A DNA stretch of 18,454 bases. Source: an uncultured Clostridia bacterium (lineage in GTDB: Bacteria > Bacillota > Clostridia > Oscillospirales > Ruminococcaceae). The stretch lies in NCBI GenBank assembly GCA_937892655.1, contig CALBJC010000117.1, forward strand, positions 1 through 18,454, written 5' to 3'. This document shows positions 1 to 5,885 of the stretch, piece after piece. The notes below the pieces were generated by a model. It ran no database searches, was not told the DNA's origin, and was given only the letters and a program-made list of their open reading frames with translations. Within the stretch, counting starts at the first letter, position 1. Each line of letters starts with the position of its first letter. The position numbers were made by a program, and so were the translations under genes.

Positions 1-21
1 TTGTAGATTTTACTGCTTTTT

Positions 22-828
22 TTAGTCATTGTTTATCCTCAGTGAAATTTCGTTTGATGTTATGATTTTTTTACTGCCGTCCTCAAGGCGCACTATCATA
101 CCGCCATTGTCAGCGATATCTAAAGCTTCAGCCTTTGTTTTTTCTGTCGGCGATATGATGTAAATGCTTTTTTTTAGCATAAATGAAAGCTTTCTGTATT
201 CGTCGATAAGCCCGTTTTCAAATATATCAGGGCTTGTAAAATATAACGCCAGTTCATTTAGAATTTCAGCGCAGAGCAGGTTTATAAAGCCCTGCGGGAT
301 ATCCTCTGTTTTCTCAAAAATTCCGCCTGCTATATCTGAAAGCTCGCCGCTCTGAGCCGGCGGCAGAAGGTTTACGCCTATCCCTAAAACAACGCTGTCA
401 AAGCTGCCGCCTTGAGCGTTTATTGTGCCCTCTGCGAGTATGCCGCAGATTTTTTTACCGTCAAGGTAAAGGTCGTTTACCCATTTTATCAACGGTGTTT
501 TTTGACAAAGCTTCTTTATCGCCCTTGAAACCATAACGGCGCATGAGGTCGTGATAAGTAAGACCTTTTGCGCACAAACCTCAGGCTTTAAAATAACCGA
601 CATATAAAGCCCGTTATTGCAAGGCGATACAAACTCTCTGCCAAGCCTGCCTCTGCCGTTTGTCTGACAAGATGCAATGAGCACACTGCCTGCTTTTTTA
701 CCGTTTTGCGCCTCAGCTTTTAGGATGGTATTTGTTGAGGTCAGAGTATGGCGGTAATCTATATCAAAAAATTTTTTTGCATCATCGCTAAGCGCATTTT
801 CTACGCTTTTTAAAGAAAACTCATTCAT
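22..828 (-). CDS. birA: Biotin--[acetyl-CoA-carboxylase] ligase (biotin protein ligase), class I
   Basis: Makes biotinyl-AMP and transfers biotin to a lysine of biotin-dependent carboxylases in the cytosol. Counting from the start used here (268 aa), the family motifs are seen in order: TSTN (30-33), the biotin/ATP loop GRGRLGR (58-64), KWVNDL (115-120), GILAE (129-133) and GIGVN (149-153). There is no N-terminal winged-helix domain, so this is a class I ligase that should not act as a biotin repressor. The reading frame stays open upstream to a TTG at 873, but that TTG is part of a perfect -35 box, and the stretch between encodes a non-conserved leader. ATG 828 follows GGTGAT at a suitable distance and is preferred. 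The stop is at 22-24, and only 21 bases of downstream sequence are visible. Function is sure; the start is very likely. Confidence 0.95.
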   Translation of the reverse strand: MNEFSLKSVENALSDDAKKFFDIDYRHTLTSTNTILKAEAQNGKKAGSVLIASCQTNGRGRLGREFVSPCNNGLYMSVILKPEVCAQKVLLITTSCAVMVSRAIKKLCQKTPLIKWVNDLYLDGKKICGILAEGTINAQGGSFDSVVLGIGVNLLPPAQSGELSDIAGGIFEKTEDIPQGFINLLCAEILNELALYFTSPDIFENGLIDEYRKLSFMLKKSIYIISPTEKTKAEALDIADNGGMIVRLEDGSKKIITSNEISLRINND

Positions 829-844
829 TTTTATCACCATAATG

Positions 845-873
845 ATTATATAAAAATCCGCCCTTATTGTCAA
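845..873 (-). promoter_or_regulatory. Sigma-A promoter of birA
   Basis: On the minus strand TTGACA (873-868), a 17-bp spacer and TATAAT (850-845) form a perfect consensus promoter. The expected transcription start is near 838, only about 10 nt before ATG 828, so the leader is little more than the GGTGAT ribosome binding site. Confidence 0.85.
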
Positions 874-931
874 CCTGTCCGCTTTATTGGATAAATAGTG
901 TGATATTATGGTATAAAGGAGGGTTTTTACT

Positions 932-2095
932 ATGGATTATATTATTATAGCATTGCTTTTGGCGGTAATTATTCTGCTTATAGTGCTGATTACCCAGAGG
1001 GGCAAGCAGACTGACAGCCACAATCTTATTTCTCAGAATATAAAAGAAATGGGGCAGATGATAAGCCAGAATCAGCAGAGCCTCGGCAAAGCGCAGACAG
1101 ACGGCGTTTTAGCATCGCTTACCCAGATGGAAAACCGCCTTCTGACCATTGAGAAAACGACCGATAACCGCTTGTCTGAAATCCGTCAGACAGTTACAAG
1201 GCAATTAAATTCTATAAGCGAAGAAAACTCAAAGAAGCTTGTGGAAATAAACAATACTGTAAATCAGAAGCTCAAAGAATCGATGACAGATTCATTTCGG
1301 CTTGTCAGCGAAAGGCTTGAGGCTGTATATAAGGGACTTGGAGAAATGCAGACGGTGGCCGCAAGCGTGGGGGATCTGAAAAAGGTTCTTACAAACGTAA
1401 AGACAAGGGGTATTTTAGGCGAATATCAGCTTGGCGCAATCCTCTCAGAGATACTTACAAAAGAGCAGTATGAAGAAAATGTTGCAACGGTCAGAGGCTC
1501 TAAAAATCACGTTGAGTTTGCAATAAAGCTGCCGGGGGATGAAAGGGCAGTTTATCTACCGATAGATTCAAAATTTCCTGCGGATACCTATGAGCATCTT
1601 CAGCGCGCTTACGAAAGCGGCAATGCTGATGAGATTTCAGCCGCTAAAAAAGCGCTGGCGCAGAGGATAAAGGGAGAGGCTAAGGATATAAAGGATAAGT
1701 ATATCGCTCCGCCTGATACAACGAGCTTTGGCATTATGTTTCTGCCCTTTGAATCGCTTTACTGCGAGGCTGTAAATCTTGGGCTTTTAGAGGTCTTGCA
1801 AAGAGAATATAATGTAACCGTTGCAGGCCCGTCAACAATGGCGGCAATGCTAAACGCTCTGCAGATGGGCTTTAAAACGCTCAGCGTTCAGAAAAAATCC
1901 GCAGAGGTATGGAATATCCTGGGCGGTGTAAAATCAGAGTTTGAAAATTTCTCCAAAACCCTTGAAGCCACTCAGTCAAAGCTCACAAGCGCGCAAAAGG
2001 AGCTTGACAGCTTGATCGGCGTGAGAACAAGAGCGATCGTCAAAAAGCTAAAGGATGTTGAAAGTACAGACAGCCGGCTTTTAGATACAGAGTAA
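932..2095 (+). CDS. rmuC: RmuC family protein (membrane-anchored, putative DNA recombination/nuclease-like)
   Basis: 387 aa. RmuC proteins limit recombination at inverted repeats and carry a PD-(D/E)XK-like nuclease fold; their biochemical activity is poorly known. Seen here: one N-terminal transmembrane helix (about 3-21) followed by a positively charged residue cluster, a long Gln/Glu/Lys-rich coiled coil (about 25-140), then the conserved RmuC domain with the typical GILGEYQLGAILSEIL segment and the PIDSKFP motif. The length fits the family. ATG 932 is preceded by a strong AAAGGAGGG site (915-923). The gene diverges from birA. A TATTAT at 904-909 could be its -10 box, but I see no good -35. 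It converges on the 2129-3319 gene, with a hairpin between them. Confidence 0.93.
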   Translation: MDYIIIALLLAVIILLIVLITQRGKQTDSHNLISQNIKEMGQMISQNQQSLGKAQTDGVLASLTQMENRLLTIEKTTDNRLSEIRQTVTRQLNSISEENSKKLVEINNTVNQKLKESMTDSFRLVSERLEAVYKGLGEMQTVAASVGDLKKVLTNVKTRGILGEYQLGAILSEILTKEQYEENVATVRGSKNHVEFAIKLPGDERAVYLPIDSKFPADTYEHLQRAYESGNADEISAAKKALAQRIKGEAKDIKDKYIAPPDTTSFGIMFLPFESLYCEAVNLGLLEVLQREYNVTVAGPSTMAAMLNALQMGFKTLSVQKKSAEVWNILGGVKSEFENFSKTLEATQSKLTSAQKELDSLIGVRTRAIVKKLKDVESTDSRLLDTE

Positions 2096-2122
2096 AAAAA
2101 CCGCCTGATTTATATCAGGCGG
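2094..2122 (-). terminator. Intrinsic terminator of the 2129-3319 gene
   Basis: A 9-bp GC-rich stem (2101-2109 with 2114-2122, 4-nt loop) is followed on the minus strand by seven T residues (2100-2094). On the plus strand the tail is only TCAAATTT, so it would stop rmuC transcripts less well. Confidence 0.8.
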
Positions 2123-2128
2123 TCAAAT

Positions 2129-3319
2129 TTAATCTTCCTTTAATCTGTTGTAGGTTTCAGATAAGTGCTTGTATTCAAGGTTTAATCTCAAAAGCTCATC
2201 CTCTAAAGCGTCAATTGTAGCCTGAGGGATAAGGTCATCAAATCTTGCCTTTGAAAGCTCAGCGTTCTTTGCCAAAATAAGCTTGAAGGTTTCGCTCATC
2301 TTAGCTACTGCGTTGTGAACATCAACTTCCTGCTGCTTTGCGGCCTCCTTAGCGGCACGCTTTGCTTCAGCGCGTGATGAATATGTTTCAACAGGTCTTT
2401 CTGTCTTGGAACGGTCAACAAAAATAGGTGAGTCGTTTTCTTCCTGAGAAAGAATAGTAGATGTAAGAGGCTGCTTGTTTTCTGCTGTGCGCGTTTCGTG
2501 CTTTGATTCGCCGAACAGACCGAAGATCTTGCCTTCCTTCTTTCGTGGCTCTTTGTATTTGTTTGCCTTCTGAATACCCTTGAGGTGACGTTCCATATCA
2601 GCGAGGTATCTGTCGATTTCATCCTGAATATCCTGCTGAGTTGCAAGGTCTTCTTCGCCGGTTGTATCGTAGGCTGAAAGGTCCTTTGCCTCAAAGTCAT
2701 CAGCTGAAAGGATAGTCTGTTCCTTAGGCTGATTTGTTAAAATATCGTCGCTGTCAGAAACCATCATTGTATTAGCCGCGGTTACGCCTGAACGCTGTTC
2801 TCTTGAAGCGGCAGCCATCTTAGACTGATACAAAAGATTTGCCAGAAGCTCTTCGTTGTACTGTAAAAAGTCTGTCTGTTCTCTGATTTTCTTGTATTCC
2901 TTGCCAAGAACAGAAGCGTCAACAGTCGGGATAAGACATTCAGCGTCATTACCGTCGAGAGCCTTTTCAGCCTTTTTGAATACATCCTCAACCTTTTTTG
3001 GCTGTTCTGGTACAGGCTCCTGCTTTGTGATAGGAGCTTCACCGCCGTTTGCGATAGAACGCTCGATATCAACCTCTGAAAAATTAAGCTCTTCCATTAT
3101 AAATGCGTCATCATCGTTACGCTCAAGAGTAGGAGCTTCACGCTTTGCTATTGAAAAATGGTCAGCACGGTTAAAAGCCTTGGCTCTTGCCCGCTCTTCA
3201 CGGCGACGCTTGGCCTTTTTTTCCTTCGCTCTTTTGATAATATCGTTGATAATAAGAATTATCAGTAAAACTATAAGTGCTGCTGCCAGGATAAGTACTG
3301 TTTTCATATCAAATTTCAT
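2129..3319 (-). CDS. Unrecognised membrane-anchored protein with charged cytoplasmic domain
   Basis: 396 aa; I do not recognise a family. The N-terminus has one transmembrane helix (about 6-26) followed by a very basic stretch (about 29-48, rich in Lys/Arg), which by the positive-inside rule places the long remainder in the cytosol. The middle (50-320) is Glu/Asp/Lys/Gln-rich, low in hydrophobics and probably disordered. The C-terminus (about 330-396) is predicted to be a coiled coil. No catalytic motif is visible. This layout (short anchor, long charged tail, terminal coiled coil) resembles scaffold or cell-division/envelope proteins such as EzrA-like or SepF-partner proteins, but that is only an analogy. 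The ATG at 3319 has AAGGA about 15 nt upstream, which is a long spacing; the ATG four codons later is a possible alternative. The gene has its own promoter and terminator. Confidence 0.8.
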   Translation of the reverse strand: MKFDMKTVLILAAALIVLLIILIINDIIKRAKEKKAKRRREERARAKAFNRADHFSIAKREAPTLERNDDDAFIMEELNFSEVDIERSIANGGEAPITKQEPVPEQPKKVEDVFKKAEKALDGNDAECLIPTVDASVLGKEYKKIREQTDFLQYNEELLANLLYQSKMAAASREQRSGVTAANTMMVSDSDDILTNQPKEQTILSADDFEAKDLSAYDTTGEEDLATQQDIQDEIDRYLADMERHLKGIQKANKYKEPRKKEGKIFGLFGESKHETRTAENKQPLTSTILSQEENDSPIFVDRSKTERPVETYSSRAEAKRAAKEAAKQQEVDVHNAVAKMSETFKLILAKNAELSKARFDDLIPQATIDALEDELLRLNLEYKHLSETYNRLKED

Positions 3320-3382
3320 GTTACTTTTCAGCGTTCCTTACGGAAACACTCCCCCATCATTATGATTTATCCATACATAAAC

Positions 3383-3411
3383 ATTTTAGCTTTTTTTAAT
3401 GCTAAAGTCAA
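3383..3411 (-). promoter_or_regulatory. Sigma-A promoter of the 2129-3319 gene
   Basis: Minus strand TTGACT (3411-3406), 17-bp spacer, TAAAAT (3388-3383), giving a start near 3376 and a leader of about 57 nt. A 6-bp inverted repeat (TTTAGC 3385-3390 and GCTAAA 3401-3406, 10 nt apart) spans the spacer and could be an operator. Confidence 0.75.
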
Positions 3412-3491
3412 CTAAATTTCAAAATTTCAAACTATTAACCAAAATCATACTATCAAATATGGTAATAACAACGAAACCACGTAGAATAGGC

Positions 3492-3526
3492 ATAAAAATA
3501 AGGCTGCAAGCATAGCCTGCAGCCTT
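3492..3526 (-). terminator. Intrinsic terminator of the GH130 gene
   Basis: A 9-bp stem (3500-3508 with 3518-3526) with a 9-nt loop is followed on the minus strand by ATTTTTATG. It lies just after the GH130 stop codon. Confidence 0.75.
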
Positions 3527-3539
3527 TGATTTATATCAA

Positions 3540-4538
3540 TTAGATTGATGAGTGTGACTTAACGTAGTCGATAACCTCGTCGATCTGGCAGAATGCAAGA
3601 CCAACAACTGTATCAGCGCAACCATAGTAGATTGCGATTCTACCTGTGTCAGCATCGCAGAGTGTAGCGCATGGGAATGTAACGTTTGGAACGTCGCCTA
3701 CGCACTCGTAGATTGTCTGTGGGCTGATGAGGTATTCTGAACAACGATACTTAACCTTCCAAGGCTCGTCCTTATCGAGGATACAAGCTGAGAATGAGTA
3801 AACAAAGCCGTTGCAGCTTTCAAGAACACCGTGGTAGAAGCACAGCCAGCCTTCTGATGTTTCGATTGGAATAGGACCTGCACCGATCTTCTTTGATTCC
3901 CAAGACTTGAGAGGACCCATAACGTGTCTGTGTTCGCCCCAGTACTTCATATCAGGTGACTGTGAAACGTACATATCACCGAATGGTGTATGACCTGAGT
4001 CTGAAGGTCTTGAGAACATAACGTACTTGCCGTTGATTTTTCTTGGGAACAATACGCCGTTTCTGTTGAATGGCAAGAATGCGTTTTCAAGCTGATAGAA
4101 TGTCTTGAAATCGTATGTATAGCCTACGCCGATTGTTGGCTTCCAGCCGTATGCGTTACACCATGTAACATAGTATCTGTCTTCGATCCAGCAAACTCTT
4201 GGGTCATAGCCGTAGCCCCACTGGTTAACTTCTTCTGTTGCAGGGTCAGCCTGAACGAAGTGGATTCTTTCAGGATTGAGTGTCCAGTTGATACCGTCAT
4301 CTGAGAAACCTGCGTGAAGCTCCATGTTTCTAACCTTATCGTCGCAACGGAAAACGCCTGCGAACTTGCCTTCAAAAGGAACTACTGCTGAGTTGAAAAT
4401 TGAGTTTGATGTTGGAATGAGATCTCTAGGAATAACAGGGTTCTTGGAATATCTCCAAACGATGTCTGTTTTGCCTGCTGGTCTGTCTTCCCAAGGAATG
4501 TTAGGGAGTGACATACCGTTGATAATCTGTACGCCCAT
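3540..4538 (-). CDS. GH130 beta-1,4-mannooligosaccharide phosphorylase-like protein
   Basis: 332 aa, no signal peptide, so cytosolic. GH130 enzymes phosphorolyse beta-mannosides to alpha-mannose 1-phosphate. The length and N-terminal layout fit subfamily GH130_2 (mannooligosaccharide phosphorylase such as Ruminococcus albus RaMP2; some members act on Man-GlcNAc) better than the roughly 390-aa GH130_1 mannosylglucose phosphorylases. Visible family features: WRYSKNPVIPR (29-38), NSAVVPF (49-55), and GYGYDPRV (108-115), in which Asp112 is the likely proton donor; further conserved phosphate/sugar-site segments are GPIPIE and YHG. Codon use is strongly biased (AAC for Asn, AGA for Arg), as in highly expressed genes. 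ATG 4538 follows AAAGGCGG. The gene is monocistronic, with its own promoter, candidate operators and terminator. The exact substrate is inference; the surface GH26 mannanase nearby supports mannan. Confidence 0.9.
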   Translation of the reverse strand: MGVQIINGMSLPNIPWEDRPAGKTDIVWRYSKNPVIPRDLIPTSNSIFNSAVVPFEGKFAGVFRCDDKVRNMELHAGFSDDGINWTLNPERIHFVQADPATEEVNQWGYGYDPRVCWIEDRYYVTWCNAYGWKPTIGVGYTYDFKTFYQLENAFLPFNRNGVLFPRKINGKYVMFSRPSDSGHTPFGDMYVSQSPDMKYWGEHRHVMGPLKSWESKKIGAGPIPIETSEGWLCFYHGVLESCNGFVYSFSACILDKDEPWKVKYRCSEYLISPQTIYECVGDVPNVTFPCATLCDADTGRIAIYYGCADTVVGLAFCQIDEVIDYVKSHSSI

Positions 4539-4555
4539 GATATTTATCCGCCTTT

Positions 4556-4575
4556 CAAAAAATATCGTTTTTACA
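4556..4575 (-). promoter_or_regulatory. Shared AAAAACG motif in the GH130 leader
   Basis: Minus strand TGTAAAAACGATATTTTTTG. The same 18-nt pattern with one change (TGTAAAAACGCTATTTTT) overlaps the GH95 promoter at 9797-9814. It lies in the transcribed leader, so it could be a roadblock operator. Assignment as an operator is inference. Confidence 0.4.
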
Positions 4576-4610
4576 GTCAGTTTAATTAAACTTCAACTGC
4601 CGTTACTAAT

Positions 4611-4639
4611 ATTAAACCACAAATTAAGCTAAATTTCAA
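4611..4639 (-). promoter_or_regulatory. Promoter of the GH130 gene
   Basis: Minus strand TTGAAA (4639-4634), 17-bp spacer, TTTAAT (4616-4611); transcription start near 4604 and a leader of about 65 nt. Confidence 0.65.
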
Positions 4640-4664
4640 GTACTTTTTCATTTTTAATTTAAGC

Positions 4665-4678
4665 AGAAAACGTTTAAA
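4665..4678. promoter_or_regulatory. LacI/CcpA-like operator 1 upstream of GH130
   Basis: AGAAAACGTTTAAA matches the cre consensus TGWAANCGNTNWCA at 12 of 14 positions. Its centre lies 32.5 bp upstream of the edge of the -35 box. The 9-mer GAAAACGTT is also found upstream of the GH5 gene. Confidence 0.45.
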
Positions 4679-4685
4679 TTTTGCT

Positions 4686-4699
4686 TGTAAACGATACCA
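4686..4699. promoter_or_regulatory. LacI/CcpA-like operator 2 (cre-like) upstream of GH130
   Basis: TGTAAACGATACCA matches the cre consensus at 13 of 14 positions. Its centre is exactly 21 bp (two helical turns) from operator 1, so both face the same side of the DNA. Confidence 0.55.
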
Positions 4700-4759
4700 T
4701 TTTACTTTTCATAATAAGTTTACAATTACTTTGAACGTGAAGTGCGTGAGCGTGATAGC

Positions 4760-4788
4760 TTGACTAAAAGTGACTTGCGTGATACAAT
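4760..4788 (+). promoter_or_regulatory. Promoter of the 4828-5289 gene with CGTGA repeats
   Basis: TTGACT (4760-4765), 17-bp spacer, TACAAT (4783-4788). CGTGA occurs four times around it (starting at 4736, 4745, 4751 and 4778), the last directly before the -10 box, which suggests an operator. Confidence 0.7.
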
Positions 4789-4827
4789 CAAAAAATAGGA
4801 ATACTATAATAAAAAGGGGATAGATTT

Positions 4828-5289
4828 GTGATAGATTACAGCGCTCTGGCAAAAGAGAATTTTGAAAACGGTTTAAACTGCGCTCAGGCGGTTTTACTGG
4901 CGTTTTCTGACAAAACGGGGCTTGATGAAAATACAGCTCTTGCACTTTCATCGTCATTCGGCGGCGGTATGGGCAGACTGCGTGAGGTATGCGGAGCAGT
5001 CAGCGGTATGTTTATGGTAGCGGGTATTCTGTATGGCTACACAAAGCCTGAGGATCATACTGAAAAAACCGAGCATTACAAGAGAATACAGTATCTGGCG
5101 CAAAAATTCAAAGACGAAACAGGCTCAATTATATGCAGAGAATTATTGGGGCTTGATATAAAGGGAGCTGATGACCCTGTACCGCAAAAGCGTACAGAAA
5201 GCTACTACAAAAAGCGCCCCTGCGCAGAACTCGTAGCGCTTGCGGCTGGCATTATGGCAGAGTATATAAAAGAAAACCCGATAGGATAA
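4828..5289 (+). CDS. C_GCAxxG_C_C family putative redox-active protein
   Basis: 153 aa, cytosolic. It has the signature of the C_GCAxxG_C_C family (PF09719): NCAQA with Cys18, a Gly-rich FGGGMG loop (44-49), CGAVSG with Cys55, ICRELL with Cys103 and PCAELV with Cys132. The conserved cysteines are thought to bind metal or act in redox chemistry; the true function of the family is not established. The start is GTG 4828, preceded by AAGGGGA (4814-4820) at 7 nt. The gene stands alone, with its own consensus promoter and a strong terminator shared with the convergent gene. Confidence 0.9.
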   Translation: MIDYSALAKENFENGLNCAQAVLLAFSDKTGLDENTALALSSSFGGGMGRLREVCGAVSGMFMVAGILYGYTKPEDHTEKTEHYKRIQYLAQKFKDETGSIICRELLGLDIKGADDPVPQKRTESYYKKRPCAELVALAAGIMAEYIKENPIG

Positions 5290-5294
5290 AAAAC

Positions 5295-5331
5295 AACTCC
5301 AGAGAAGAAAGGTCTTTTCTGGAGTTTATTT
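5295..5331. terminator. Bidirectional intrinsic terminator
   Basis: A 13-bp stem with one G-U pair (5295-5307 with 5314-5326), 6-nt loop, is followed by TTTATTTTAT on the plus strand and by GTTTTTTATC on the minus strand. It serves the convergent genes ending at 5289 and 5357. Confidence 0.85.
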
Positions 5332-5356
5332 TATATTCAGTTTTACAAATTGGGAT

Positions 5357-5773
5357 TTACTCAACTGATACAAATACCATTTCTCCCTCGTGGTATATCT
5401 CAACAACACATTCACAATGCTGTCGATTTGCCAAAAGATAACCACAGTATTTTGTCATGTTATAGCCATAGGTTTCGTCCACAATGGAGAAACCAAACTG
5501 TTTATATCTTTCAATGAAGTCTTTCAAAAACAACTTTTCGCCTGTGAATGTGCCTACATTACCTGTAACACCAAGCAGATACACATAACTAAAATCCCAT
5601 TGAACATTGTGGAACTCAATGTATCCGTCAAGTTGTCTGTAAGGGATAGTGGCCTCAACCATACCCGATTGCGTTTTCATAATAATATCATTATCAGTAA
5701 CCTCAAATGAAATTACATTCATATCGTGTAAAGTGTATGGCGGGTTAATATTACCACGAATAGTTCTCTTCAA
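5357..5773 (-). CDS. Hypothetical protein of 138 aa, compositional outlier
   Basis: I do not recognise a family. The product is soluble, with no signal peptide or membrane helix, mixed alpha/beta in appearance, and has two C-terminal Cys residues (KYCGYLL and HCECVVEIY). The open frame could begin with GTG at 5782, but the AAAGGAG site abuts that codon with no spacing. TTG 5773 lies 8 nt after the site and gives the more natural start MKRTIRGN, so I chose it. Codon use differs from neighbouring genes: Gln is often CAA, Thr ACT, Arg CGT, and the region is AT-richer, which may mean recent transfer. It has a near-perfect promoter and a bidirectional terminator, so it is a single-gene unit. Confidence 0.75.
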   Translation of the reverse strand: MKRTIRGNINPPYTLHDMNVISFEVTDNDIIMKTQSGMVEATIPYRQLDGYIEFHNVQWDFSYVYLLGVTGNVGTFTGEKLFLKDFIERYKQFGFSIVDETYGYNMTKYCGYLLANRQHCECVVEIYHEGEMVFVSVE

Positions 5774-5815
5774 TTCTCCCACTCCTTTGTCAAATTCTTA
5801 TTTATCGTTCAATCA

Positions 5816-5844
5816 ATTATAGCAGATAAATTGTCAGCAGTCAA
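5816..5844 (-). promoter_or_regulatory. Sigma-A promoter of the 5357-5773 gene
   Basis: Minus strand TTGACT (5844-5839), 17-bp spacer, TATAAT (5821-5816). It begins right after the T-tail of the GH26 terminator, so the two units are cleanly separated. Confidence 0.85.
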
Positions 5845-5883
5845 TCAAAAAGCCACTTCTGACATAGCATCAAAAGTGGCTTT
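5845..5883 (-). terminator. Intrinsic terminator of the GH95-GH26 operon
   Basis: A 10-bp stem (5849-5858 with 5874-5883), 15-nt loop, followed on the minus strand by a short T-run (TTTTTGATT). Confidence 0.7.
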
Positions 5884-5885
5884 AT

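Noticed and set aside
828..873. Fifteen-residue N-terminal extension of BirA from TTG 873.
   Set aside because: The codon lies in the -35 box of a perfect promoter, and the extension would not be transcribed.
3328..3360. A ten-residue upstream frame (MMGECFRKER) in the leader of the 2129-3319 gene.
   Set aside because: No ribosome binding site in front and no attenuator-like structure after it; probably chance.
2856..3365. 169-codon plus-strand frame opposite the charged membrane protein.
   Set aside because: Antisense shadow of a low-complexity coding region; no ribosome binding site and no family resemblance.
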